Source: Candidatus Methanosuratincola sp. (GTDB lineage: Archaea; Thermoproteota; Methanomethylicia; Methanomethylicales; Methanomethylicaceae). From it: a DNA stretch of 64,000 bases. The position numbers and the translations under genes are program-made. Shown here one piece after another: positions 35,368 to 44,124 of this stretch. The notes under the pieces were generated by a model that worked only from the letters and a program-made list of their open reading frames with translations, made no database searches and was not told the DNA's origin. The stretch is from assembly GCA_014361455.1 (NCBI GenBank), contig JACIVP010000006.1, positions 1 to 64,000 of the forward strand. The letters run 5' to 3'. Position 1 is the first letter of the stretch. Every line of letters starts with the position of its first letter.

Positions 35368-35919
35368 GTGGGCAATTCTGCTGAGCTCGGCGAGGTCGAA
35401 GACATGGTGTTGAGGCTGATGGCTTCCGACTCGCAGACCAGCTTTAGCTTCCAGGGCATCAAGAGGGCGCTGAAGCTCCACCAGGAGAGGCTCTCTAGGG
35501 GTCTAAGCCGCCTCCACTCGCAGGGCTATGTATTTAAAGACGGCGACGGCTACCTGATCACCCCGAAGGGGAAGCGAGTGGTGGGCCGGATGGAGACGGA
35601 ATCCAAGAGGACGATGGTCGGGGCTTCCTACATACCGCTAGGGGTCGACCTAGCTTTTATCCAGAGCCAGCTCAAGGGACGGTGGTTCGGCGGGATGCGT
35701 TGGCTAGGCGCCTCCTCCAGAGGAGATTCAAGTAGCCTCAAATGGGTGAGCGAGGACGGGGAGATACAGGTCGAGCTGAAAGTGCGGCGCGATGTACTTG
35801 AGGTAGCACTCATGTCGTATCCTCCGAACGAGGAGACGAGAGCAAAGAAGATGGCCTCGCAGCTTTTCGTGAAGATAGTGAATGCCATATATGGCAGAGG
35901 CCAAAACCAAGAGAACTAA
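35368..35919 (+). CDS. Winged-helix protein, unknown target
   Basis: 183 residues. GTG 35368 is chosen over TTG 35353 because GGGAGGT lies 6 bases before it. The winged helix (about 8-65) includes FSFQGIKRALKLHQERLSRG and GYVFKDGDGYLITPKGKRV. The C-terminal domain (about 80-180) has a beta-strand WVSEDGEIQVELKVRRDVLE and resembles no family that I know. An AACGCAAATAAATATATTTGG stretch supplies the TATA. It is followed by the proteasome pair. Confidence 0.68.
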   Translation: MGNSAELGEVEDMVLRLMASDSQTSFSFQGIKRALKLHQERLSRGLSRLHSQGYVFKDGDGYLITPKGKRVVGRMETESKRTMVGASYIPLGVDLAFIQSQLKGRWFGGMRWLGASSRGDSSSLKWVSEDGEIQVELKVRRDVLEVALMSYPPNEETRAKKMASQLFVKIVNAIYGRGQNQEN

Positions 35920-36018
35920 GCATTCCCCCCTCATTTTCTGATTGATGGCAGATGTGACTTGGTTCAGCAAAATCTAGTCTATAAGATTCCCGTCCTGGAA
36001 AAGTTCTTTGTGGTAATT

Positions 36019-36609
36019 ATGACAACAATAGTCGCAGTTAGGTGCGTGGACGGTGTGGTGCTGGCCTCCGATAGGCGGGCCAGCAAGGGCGGCATGATCG
36101 GGTCCAAGGCCGTAAAGAAGATCTACCCGATAGACGACAGGAAGGCGGTTGCGATCGCCGGCCAACTCTCCGACGCGAACTACCTGGTCAACCTTGTCAA
36201 GGCAGAGGCGAAGCTCATGGAGTTCAACAGGGGCTTCCCCCTCACTGTGAAGGAAGTCGCGAAGCTGCTCTCGAACATGCTGTACTCGGGGATGCGGAAC
36301 TACGCCCCTTACATAACAGAGCTGCTCGTAGCCGGGGTTGACGAGACCGGACCGAATGTCTTCGAAGCCGACATCAGCGGTGCCGTGACGGACGAGGTGT
36401 TCACATCCTCTGGATCCGGATCGCCGATGGCGTACGGCGTGCTCGAGGCCTCGTACCGGGACGGGCTCACAGTAAAGGAGGGGGCTGAGATCGCGGGGAG
36501 GGCGGTGAGGTCTGCAATGGAGAGGGATCCGGGATCAGGGAACGGCGTGCAGGTCATGATCATAACGAAAAAGGGCTCGGAATTTTTGGACGCAGGAGGT
36601 GCTGCCTAA
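36019..36609 (+). CDS. psmB: Proteasome beta subunit
   Basis: 196 residues from ATG 36019, so the propeptide would be just Met (GTG 36010 would give MVIM). The mature protein starts TTIVAVRCVDGVVLASDRRA: nucleophile Thr1, Asp17 and Lys33 are all present, as are the SGSGSP loop and the GNGVQ segment. It forms the catalytic rings of the 20S proteasome. The stop codon abuts the ATG of an alpha-type gene, so both are coupled. A TCTATAAG box about 35 bases upstream serves as TATA. Confidence 0.92.
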   Translation: MTTIVAVRCVDGVVLASDRRASKGGMIGSKAVKKIYPIDDRKAVAIAGQLSDANYLVNLVKAEAKLMEFNRGFPLTVKEVAKLLSNMLYSGMRNYAPYITELLVAGVDETGPNVFEADISGAVTDEVFTSSGSGSPMAYGVLEASYRDGLTVKEGAEIAGRAVRSAMERDPGSGNGVQVMIITKKGSEFLDAGGAA

Positions 36610-37290
36610 ATGCTTCCAAGGGGATCTGAGGGCGTATACATGATGTACACTCCAGACGGGCGGCTGGTTCAGGTCGAGTACGCCGCAGAGGCTGCGAAGT
36701 ACGGGTCTCCAGTGGTCGCAGTCAGGGGCAAAGGCTTTGCTGTGATGGTTGCGAGGACAAAGGAGCCGGACACGCTGCTCGATCCAATGGAGAAGATACA
36801 CATGGTCGACGAGAACATAGGGATTGCAGGGGCTGGTTTCACCGGTGATATACAGCTGCTGGTCGATCAGGCACGGATCGAAGCGCAACGGCACAGGCTG
36901 GTATTCGAAGACCCGATAGACGTCAGGACGCTCGTGAACCAGCTGGGGCAGTTCATGTACCAGTTCACCAGGTATGGCAATGTGAGGCCCCTTGGCGCCT
37001 CACTCATAATAATAGGTTCAGACAGGGTTGGCACGCACATATTCCAGCTCGACACGCGTGGCCTCCTACTCAGCGGGAAGGCACTCGCGATTGGGAAGAA
37101 CAGCGAGACTGCGATCTCACTCCTAAGGACTGAGTACAGCCCCGAGCTTAATATGAAGGATGCCATCAGCTTGGCGGTGAAGGCGCTCTCGAGTGCAGAG
37201 GACGGTGAGAGCCCAGTCGAGGTTGGAATCGCAAAGGGGACGTCCTTCAAGAAGATGGGTTTGAAGGATGCGCTGGAGCGTAATGAGTAA
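36610..37290 (+). CDS. psmA: Proteasome alpha-type subunit with atypical N-terminus
   Basis: 226 residues. The alpha signature YTPDGRLVQVEYAAEA (13-28) is present, and the pocket lysine for ATPase docking is kept (Lys62 in MEKI). However, the start reads MLPRGSEGVYMM, and the Tyr-Asp-Arg gate motif of archaeal alpha subunits is missing. The N-terminus is also shorter. It directly follows psmB with no gap. It may be a second, specialised alpha subunit, or the only one in a lineage with an altered gate; another psmA elsewhere in the genome would decide. Confidence 0.85.
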   Translation: MLPRGSEGVYMMYTPDGRLVQVEYAAEAAKYGSPVVAVRGKGFAVMVARTKEPDTLLDPMEKIHMVDENIGIAGAGFTGDIQLLVDQARIEAQRHRLVFEDPIDVRTLVNQLGQFMYQFTRYGNVRPLGASLIIIGSDRVGTHIFQLDTRGLLLSGKALAIGKNSETAISLLRTEYSPELNMKDAISLAVKALSSAEDGESPVEVGIAKGTSFKKMGLKDALERNE

Positions 37291-37411
37291 CCATCCAGCC
37301 ATTTTTTTATGCATCCAATTGTCTGCATTCGATCAGCTAGGCTGGGCAGCTTTTTGTAATCGCAGCTATGCGCAAAAGGTCTTTTAACCTCCGCCTTTTT
37401 TTTCTCTACAG

Positions 37412-38167
37412 GTGTCAGTTTTGATCGATGCTCATGCGCACCTAACCGACCCTGCCTTCTGCGATCTGCCCGCAGTGATAGACAGGGCAAAGTCTGCAGG
37501 GATCCTAGCAGTGGTAACCTCTATAACCGACCCGGCGGATCTGCCAAAGGCAAAGGAGATCATTGCACAGTACAGCGGCTTCGTATACCTGACTGTGGGC
37601 CTGGATCCAAAACTGCTCTCTGAGGAGAAGCTCAGCGCATTCAAAGCTGCGTCGAGCACAGCCCTGATCGTAGGCATCGGGGAGGTCGGGCTTGACCACT
37701 TCTATGTGAGGGAAGCGCCCTTCATGGAAACCCAGGAGCGCCATTTCAGGGAGTGCATAAGGACAGCGATCTCGCTTGCTAAGCCCTTGGTGATCCATTC
37801 GAGGAGCGCGGGCAAGAAAGCCCTGGAAGTACTTTACTCCGAGGGGGCAGAGAGGGTCCTCATGCACGCATTCGACGGGAAGGCTGGCGATGCCTTGGCG
37901 GCTGCAAAGAAGGGGTACTTTTTCTCTATCCCAGCCTCGGTGGTCCATTCAATGCAGAAGCAGAAGCTGGTCCGGCTCTTGCCGCTTGAGTCGATAATGC
38001 TGGAGACCGACTCCCCTGTGCTCTCGCCCGTGAGGGGCGAAAGGAACGAACCCGCTAACCTGATTCACTCGGCAAGGAAAATAGCCGAGATTAAGCGGAT
38101 CCCTGTTGAGAGGGTGATTGATGTCACCACCTCCAATGCGGCGGCCTTCTTCGGGATAATCCTATGA
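37412..38167 (+). CDS. TatD-family metal-dependent hydrolase
   Basis: 251 residues from GTG 37412. Metal ligands are visible in LIDAHAHLTD (4-13), IGEVGLDHFY (Glu near 90), PLVIHSR, LMHAFDG and LETDSPVL. TatD proteins are magnesium-dependent DNases or related hydrolases. The T-rich run TTTTTTTTCTC just upstream is a likely stop for the preceding gene. It ends before the ABC transporter promoter. Confidence 0.88.
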   Translation: MSVLIDAHAHLTDPAFCDLPAVIDRAKSAGILAVVTSITDPADLPKAKEIIAQYSGFVYLTVGLDPKLLSEEKLSAFKAASSTALIVGIGEVGLDHFYVREAPFMETQERHFRECIRTAISLAKPLVIHSRSAGKKALEVLYSEGAERVLMHAFDGKAGDALAAAKKGYFFSIPASVVHSMQKQKLVRLLPLESIMLETDSPVLSPVRGERNEPANLIHSARKIAEIKRIPVERVIDVTTSNAAAFFGIIL

Positions 38168-38212
38168 AATTTACTAGTTCATGGTAATTGATTCTTTCAT
38201 TTAAAAAAAATT

Positions 38213-38220
38213 TTTATACA
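38213..38220 (+). promoter_or_regulatory. TATA-like box for the BMP transporter
   Basis: TTTTATAC sits about 40 bases before the ATG at 38260, in a T-rich context. A GGGGTAAG site 9 bases before the ATG serves as ribosome-binding site. Confidence 0.5.
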
Positions 38221-38259
38221 TGCTAATAAAAGTTAAAGTCGGCTATGGGGTAAGTATTT

Positions 38260-39264
38260 ATGAAGACCTCGTACATAATCGGCTTAGTTATTGTTGCAAT
38301 CATAGTGATTGCTGGAGCGTACTACTACACCACCACACTGGCTCCGCAGCCACAGCCATTCAAGGTGGCGGCGATATACATCTCCCCCTTGGAAGAGCCG
38401 TGGAACCAGGCCCTGCACCAGTCCTTGCTAAAGGCGGAGGAAGAGCTAGGCATCGACTATAGCTACTCTGAGAATGTCCCCGATTCGGATGTTGCAAGGG
38501 TTATGACCCAATACGCGTCCTCTGGCTTTGATATGATCTTCCCGCACAGTTGGAGTTACCACCCTGTGACAAACACTACCGCGGCCCAGTACAGGAACAT
38601 CTTCTTTGCGCAGGGATCGGGCATGAACATGGACTATGGTAACAACACAGTCCTCTATGACTACCACATCCAGGAGGCCGCGTATGTCGCCGGCGCGATC
38701 GCAGCGAAGATAACCAACACGAGCAAGATAGGCATTGTCACTGCGTTCCCTGGAGTCGGGGACGTTGACAACCTGCTGAATGGGTTCATCGAGGGTGCGA
38801 AATCGGTTAACCCCGGCGTGAATATCACCATTTCCTACATCAATGAGTGGTACGCGCCATCGAAGGCCAAGGAGGCTGCCGCGGGACTTATCGAGTCCGG
38901 CGTGGACGTGATATATTCCGAGAGGTACGGCGTGTTCGAGGCATGCAAGGACAGTGCTGGCAATATAGTTGCCTATGCCTTCGGGAACGTTGTTGACCAG
39001 AACAATGCTTCTGACGTGGTAATCGGGAGCGCGGTGTGGGATCCCTACCCGATGGTCAAGGAGCTCATACAGAGTGCGCAGAATGGGACTTTCGAAGCAG
39101 GCGAATACATCGCCTCAATGAGCAGCAACACTTCCAAGTTCGTCTGGAACCCAATAAACGCAGCCAAGTTCCCTGAAGCAAAGGCTTACAGCGACACCCT
39201 CGTGCAGCAGATAATCAACGGCACTATCGTGGTACCCCTGAACTTTGGCCCACCGAATCCATAA
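38260..39264 (+). CDS. BMP-family ABC transporter substrate-binding protein
   Basis: 334 residues. A single N-terminal hydrophobic helix (about 5-25) anchors the protein to the outer face of the membrane; there is no lipobox cysteine. The BMP/PnrA fold is seen in FKVAAIYISPLEEPWNQAL (about 34-52), FDMIFPHSWSY (about 90) and GIVTAFPGVGDVDNLLNGF. The family binds purine nucleosides or related ligands. The ATPase and two permease genes follow at once. Confidence 0.9.
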   Translation: MKTSYIIGLVIVAIIVIAGAYYYTTTLAPQPQPFKVAAIYISPLEEPWNQALHQSLLKAEEELGIDYSYSENVPDSDVARVMTQYASSGFDMIFPHSWSYHPVTNTTAAQYRNIFFAQGSGMNMDYGNNTVLYDYHIQEAAYVAGAIAAKITNTSKIGIVTAFPGVGDVDNLLNGFIEGAKSVNPGVNITISYINEWYAPSKAKEAAAGLIESGVDVIYSERYGVFEACKDSAGNIVAYAFGNVVDQNNASDVVIGSAVWDPYPMVKELIQSAQNGTFEAGEYIASMSSNTSKFVWNPINAAKFPEAKAYSDTLVQQIINGTIVVPLNFGPPNP

Positions 39265-39267
39265 GGG

Positions 39268-40830
39268 GTGGCAATAACGCCACTTTCTTCCCCTTTTTTT
39301 AATGACAAGGAGCAAGATAATGGAAAGGATGCAGAATATGCCGTATTCCTCAAGGGCATAACTAAGATCTTCCCCAACGGGACGGTAGCCAACCATGATG
39401 TCACGCTCGGGATACTCAAAGGCGAAGTCCACGCAATACTCGGGGAGAACGGCGCCGGCAAGACCACACTGATGCGCATAATCTCCGGGATCCTCAAGCC
39501 GGACTCTGGTGAAATCTTAATAGACGGCAAGCCGGTACGCATAAGGGATCCGATGGAGGCATCCCGGCTTGGTATAGGAATGGTACACCAGCACTTCACG
39601 CTCATCCCGGAGTTCACCGTGCGGGAGAATATCGCGCTTGTACTCGCCACCTCTGGCTGGCTGAACCTGAAAAAGGTGGACGAAAAGATAACCTCGGTAT
39701 CGAAGAGCATGGGGCTTGAGATCGACCCTGACTCGAAGATCGAAAGCCTCCCCATCGGAAAAAGGCAGCAGGTCGAGATACTGCGCCTCCTCTGCCAGGA
39801 CGTGAAGATCCTCATACTCGACGAGCCAACTTCGGTGCTCACCCCGATCGAGGTGGACTCCTTCTTCAGGATGATAAGGGATTTGAAGTCATCGGGAAAG
39901 ACGATCGTGCTTATCACTCACAAGATGAAGGAGGCTCTCCAGATAAGCGACCGAATCACTGTGCTCCGGGCTGGGAGAGTGATCAAGACCATCCCGACCT
40001 CGGAAGCCAATGAGGCGCTCCTAGCCTCGCTTGTGGTTGAAGGCATGATCCCAGCCACAGTGGTGAGGCGCGGGACGCCCGGAGCCCCCGTCCTCAGGGT
40101 GGAGTCGCTCAGGGTAAGTGACGACCGTGGGCGGCCCGCGGTTGACGGGCTGAGCCTAGTGGTGAGGTCAGGCGAGATCGTCGGAATTGCGGGAGTGGCA
40201 GGCAACGGGCAGAAGGAGCTGGTCGAGGCGATCACAGGCCTTAGGAGAGTGGAGTCCGGGACCGTGAGGCTCGCGCTTCATGACATTACCAACAAGCCGA
40301 CCCGCTTCATAATCGAGAGAGGCATCTCCTACATCCCTGAGGACAGGCTGCACAGGGGAGTCATTCTCACGATGGGGGTCCACGAAAATCTCGCGCTCAA
40401 ATGCATCGGTAAACCCCCCATGAGCAGGAAGAGTGTAATCGACAGGGGGTTGGTGCTCAGGAATGCAGAGAACTTGATATCCCGTTTCTCAATAAAGGTG
40501 CCGGACCCTTGCACGTCTGTCGAGAACCTCTCTGGTGGCAATATACAGAAGCTGATCGTGGCGAGGGAACTCTCCAACGGTGGTGAGGTCCTTATTGCTG
40601 AGCAACCGACCGCTGGGCTAGACATAAAGGCGTCGGAGGCAGTCCACCAGGAGCTCGTGGCGCTCAGGTCGAAGGGCATTGGGATCCTCCTCGTCTCGTC
40701 CGACTTGGACGAGATAATAAAGCTGAGCGACAGGATATGCGTCATCTTCGGCGGCAGAATCGTCGGGGAGTTCGTCCCCGAGAACTTGGACATCGAACGG
40801 CTCTCTAGGTTGATGTTGGGGGCTGAGTGA
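39268..40830 (+). CDS. Double-domain ABC ATPase for nucleoside/simple sugar import
   Basis: 520 residues, GTG start 3 bases after the binding-protein stop. The first domain has Walker A GENGAGKTT (59-67) and Walker B ILILDEPTSVL. The second has the degenerate GVAGNGQKEL instead of a Walker A, plus NLSGGNIQKLI. That asymmetry is normal for YufO/RbsA-type proteins. It energises import with the two permeases. The ATPase stop and the TTG of the next gene are one base apart. Confidence 0.92.
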   Translation: MAITPLSSPFFNDKEQDNGKDAEYAVFLKGITKIFPNGTVANHDVTLGILKGEVHAILGENGAGKTTLMRIISGILKPDSGEILIDGKPVRIRDPMEASRLGIGMVHQHFTLIPEFTVRENIALVLATSGWLNLKKVDEKITSVSKSMGLEIDPDSKIESLPIGKRQQVEILRLLCQDVKILILDEPTSVLTPIEVDSFFRMIRDLKSSGKTIVLITHKMKEALQISDRITVLRAGRVIKTIPTSEANEALLASLVVEGMIPATVVRRGTPGAPVLRVESLRVSDDRGRPAVDGLSLVVRSGEIVGIAGVAGNGQKELVEAITGLRRVESGTVRLALHDITNKPTRFIIERGISYIPEDRLHRGVILTMGVHENLALKCIGKPPMSRKSVIDRGLVLRNAENLISRFSIKVPDPCTSVENLSGGNIQKLIVARELSNGGEVLIAEQPTAGLDIKASEAVHQELVALRSKGIGILLVSSDLDEIIKLSDRICVIFGGRIVGEFVPENLDIERLSRLMLGAE

Positions 40831-40831
40831 C

Positions 40832-41884
40832 TTGACAAACCAGCTAGTTATATCAAGGGGTACAAAGCGCTCGATTGTCAGGGCGCTGTTATCGGTGGCG
40901 CTAACGCTGGTCGCGACCTCAATCATATTCTTGATAAACAACGTCAACCCATTTCTGGCATTTATTTATATGTTCCAAGGAGCCTTCGGAGACATAAACC
41001 TGCTCTCCGAGACCCTGATAAGGATGACTCCCATACTGATCGTATCCCTGGGGCTCGCGGTCTCCTTCAAGTGCAAAATATGGAACATCGGGGCAGAGGG
41101 TCAGCTCTACATTGGGGCAATGCTCGGAACCATCGTGGCGATCGGCATAGGCGGCGGACCGCTCGCTCTCTTGGCTGCTCTTGTGGTGGGGGCGCTTGGC
41201 GGTCTCCTGTGGGCTGCTGGGCCGGCATTGATGAAGGTCAAGCTCGGTATCAATGAGGTGATAACCACATTCCTGATGAACTTCGTAGGCATCTACCTGG
41301 TCCAGTGGATGATATCTTACCCTTTTAGGAGCCCTGACACTCTGTTCCCTGAGTCGGCGGCGATACCTTCAACCTCCGCGCTGGCAGTTATCCTGCCCAG
41401 GACAAGGCTCCACTTGGGCGTTGTGCTCGCGCTGGCACTCGTGCCCGTTGTATACTTCTTACTTGAAAGGACAACCTTCGGGTACAAGGTCAAGGTCGTC
41501 GGGGAGAGCCCGGAGGCCGCAAGGTACGGCGGGATAGAGGTAGGCAGGATGATCTTTGTCTCACTGATATTCAGTGGGCTGCTGGCGGGCCTTGCTGGAA
41601 TAACCGAAGTGATGGGGATACAGCACAGGGTCAGAGGGTCGCTCTCGCCAGGATATGGGTACACTGGGATCGTGGTTGCCCTCCTAGGTCAGAACAACCC
41701 GCTTGGCGTTGCGCTGGCTTCGCTATTCCTGGCAGCGATAATGAACGGTTCCTCAACGCTCGCTTGGACAATGAACATACCGATGGGTATAGTCGACTTG
41801 ATGCAAGGGCTCTTGTTCGTATTTGTGCTTGCCTCTGAGCCACTGATGCGTTTCCTGGAGAGGCGTGGGGTGCTTAAGTTATGA
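40832..41884 (+). CDS. ABC transporter permease (YufP-like)
   Basis: 350 residues from TTG 40832 with about 9-10 hydrophobic helices. The signature IWNIGAEGQLYIGAMLGT (about 81-98) belongs to the branched permease family BPD-transp-2, as do GINEVITTFLMNF and GYGYTGIVVALLGQNNPLG (about 270-288). It forms one half of the importer channel. The last four bases overlap the next permease gene (ATGA). Confidence 0.92.
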   Translation: MTNQLVISRGTKRSIVRALLSVALTLVATSIIFLINNVNPFLAFIYMFQGAFGDINLLSETLIRMTPILIVSLGLAVSFKCKIWNIGAEGQLYIGAMLGTIVAIGIGGGPLALLAALVVGALGGLLWAAGPALMKVKLGINEVITTFLMNFVGIYLVQWMISYPFRSPDTLFPESAAIPSTSALAVILPRTRLHLGVVLALALVPVVYFLLERTTFGYKVKVVGESPEAARYGGIEVGRMIFVSLIFSGLLAGLAGITEVMGIQHRVRGSLSPGYGYTGIVVALLGQNNPLGVALASLFLAAIMNGSSTLAWTMNIPMGIVDLMQGLLFVFVLASEPLMRFLERRGVLKL

Positions 41885-42819
41885 TCGAGTGGGCAGTCTT
41901 GATAGGACTCGCTGCCGCCACCTTAAGAGTTGCAGCCCCGCTCCTACTTGCCTCATTGGGGGAAACGATCGCTGAGCGGGGAGGGTTGCTGAACCTCGGC
42001 ATCCAGGGGGCGATGCTCCTCGGCGCCTTCTCCGCCTTCATTGGGGCATATTTCACTGGCAGCCTTTGGATCGGCCTGGTCTCAGCAATCGTGGGCGGGG
42101 TTCTGGCCACGCTACTCTTTGGAGTCCTGGTGGTGAGCCTGGATCTGGATCATGTCGTTTCTGGTCTGGCAATCAACCTCCTTGCGAGCGGGCTGACGCT
42201 CTACTTCACCAGGGTGCTGTTCACAGGGGGTGTCTCGCCATACCTCGGGGAGCTCTTTGGTCCTTTGCCCATCCCGATCCTGAGCCAGATCCCCGTTCTG
42301 GGCGAGGTCCTCTTCTCACAGACTGGATTTGTGTACCTTGGACTGATCTCCGTGCCTTTGGTTTACATGCTTTTGACGAAGACGACATTCGGCATTCGCC
42401 TACGAGCCATCGGTGAAGATCCTGTGACAGCCTCATATTTGGGCATAAACGTGGTAAAGATGAGGTATGCTGCCCTGTTCGCAGAGGGCATGCTGGCGGG
42501 GTTGGCGGGCGGTCTGCTTACGATCTCTATGTTCAACACCTTCGACACCAGGATAGTGGCTGCGAGGGGCTTCGTCGCGGTCTCGATAGTCATACTTGGG
42601 CGGTGGAACCCGTGGGGCGTGCTGGCTGGATCATTGCTATTCGGTTTCACCGAAGCTCTCTCGCTCAGGATTGGGATAATATTCCCGGAGCTCTCTGGGG
42701 CATCAACGATCCAGCTCTTTGCGCTACTGCCATACCTTGTCGCATTGGTGGCACTGGTGGCAGGAGGGAGGAGGGTAAGGGGCCCAGCCAGCTTGGGGAA
42801 GAGGATCGGAAAGCAATGA
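41881..42819 (+). CDS. ABC transporter permease (YufQ-like)
   Basis: 312 residues with about 8-9 hydrophobic helices. The ETIAERGGLLNLGIQGAMLL segment (about 29-48) and ARGFVAVSIVILGRWNPWG (about 223-241) mark the second permease type of nucleoside importers. It ends the four-gene transporter operon; a run of eight T follows at 42833. Confidence 0.92.
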   Translation: MIEWAVLIGLAAATLRVAAPLLLASLGETIAERGGLLNLGIQGAMLLGAFSAFIGAYFTGSLWIGLVSAIVGGVLATLLFGVLVVSLDLDHVVSGLAINLLASGLTLYFTRVLFTGGVSPYLGELFGPLPIPILSQIPVLGEVLFSQTGFVYLGLISVPLVYMLLTKTTFGIRLRAIGEDPVTASYLGINVVKMRYAALFAEGMLAGLAGGLLTISMFNTFDTRIVAARGFVAVSIVILGRWNPWGVLAGSLLFGFTEALSLRIGIIFPELSGASTIQLFALLPYLVALVALVAGGRRVRGPASLGKRIGKQ

Positions 42820-42832
42820 TGATCGTCCCTCC

Positions 42833-42840
42833 TTTTTTTT
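42833..42840 (+). terminator. Oligo-T terminator after the transporter operon
   Basis: CCTTTTTTTTCAGG follows the last permease by 13 bases, a T8 run of the kind used by archaeal RNA polymerase. Confidence 0.55.
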
Positions 42841-43055
42841 CAGGCTTACTGCCTATTCTTGAAATGAAAAATAAAATAAAATGAGATCTTCGATAAACCT
42901 CCCTATAACACCTGCCTGCGCCATAGCAAGGCTTAAAGATCATCGTACCATGGGTCATTCAGACTCCTTCGATTTGAGTATGCCGTGATGAACGCCTACT
43001 ACAACGAATGAGCGTTTGAAGTCCGATAAGCTTGCCGAGGCCACTTCCCTCATAG
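42841..43055. other. Spacer and probable 5' edge of the IS5-type element
   Basis: No gene. The last part probably encodes an eroded N-terminus of the transposase. I could not match an inverted repeat here with the one expected after 43976, so the element ends are not defined. Confidence 0.35.
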
Positions 43056-43976
43056 ACTGAGTCCTTTCGGTCGATAATCGTTTCATCCTGCAACAACCTT
43101 ACAGAGAGGGGGAAGAGGGGGAGGGGAGGCCAAACTACGACTGCATAATGATGCTGAAGATGCTCGTGCTGCAGCAGTGGCACGGCCTGTCGGATCGGAC
43201 CCCGGGCTGGAGAGGGAGGTTGCCAGGGACATCGCTTCCAGCACCTCCTCGGATTCCCCGAGTGATACCGGACTACACCACCGTCCGGCTCTTCCGTGAG
43301 CGTCTGATAGAGAACGGCAAGCTGGAGAAGGTTGGGAGAGCTGGAGGCAGATGGACAATAAGGGCTGAGGGTCGAGAAGAAGGAAGGGGGAGGGCAAGGC
43401 AGCCCAGGATGCAACGTTCGTCGCTGCGGATCCAGGGCACTCGCCTATGGAACCAAGGGGCAATGCCATGACCCGCAGGAACAGGGACGGGACGTGGACC
43501 AACGAAGAAAGAAGCTCAACCGGTCGTACTTCGATTAGCTACAAGCTGCACGTTCAGATAGACGGGCCTGAAATACGGGCTGATAAATAAGGGTCTTCAG
43601 GGCAACAACGGCATCGGTACATGACTCGCAGGTTGGCCTCTCCAGGAGGGGAGGGGTGGTCTACAGGGACAAGGGCTACGGCGCTCGCTCGAAGGTGTAC
43701 GACGCGACGATGCGGCGTGGCACCAGGGCGGGTCCCATTGACGTGTGGGAGAGGATGCAGAACGCCCGGATCTCGAGGAAGCGCGCGCCGATCGAGAGGG
43801 CGTTTGCGGTGCTGAAGAGGGTGTTTAAGGCTGGTCACATGCTGGTGACGACGTTGTCACGGGTGAGGGTTAAGATGTTCTTCTCCTGCCTCTGCTTCAA
43901 TTTAATGCAGGCGATTGCGATAGGGAAGCAGGCGGGTACAGGCATAGGATCTCGACTCGACTGGACGAGAAAATGA
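43056..43976 (+). pseudogene. IS5-family DDE transposase, inactivated by frameshifts
   Basis: Transposase text can be followed through several frames. It runs from LQQPYREGEEGEGRPNYDCI to MMLKMLVLQQWHGLSD, then REVA-, IPDYTTVRLFRERLIENGK, AAQDATFVAADPGHSPM, then RRNRDGTW and SISYKLHVQIDG. The last open frame has VVYRDKGYGARSKVYDATMR followed by ISRKRAPIERAFAVLKRVFK and AGHMLVTTLSRVRVKMFF. DATFV-ADPGH contains the first Asp; the RDKGY block holds the second and the IERAFA block the Glu. At least four frame changes make it dead. The spacer 43977-44124 is A-rich and holds no gene. Confidence 0.82.
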
Positions 43977-44124
43977 TGGAAAAACGAAATGAAGGAAAGG
44001 ACGACGAAAGATGGAAAACTGCCAAGGTTTGCATAGAACGCCATAAAAATGGCTAACAAATGAAAACGACGCCAACAAAGGTTAAGTTATTCAAAAAACT
44101 TCATAAAATAAAATAAAATAATGA

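Noticed and set aside
43554-43838. Long minus- and plus-strand frames over 43554-43838
   Set aside because: They are shadows of the IS5 transposase reading frame in GC-rich sequence.
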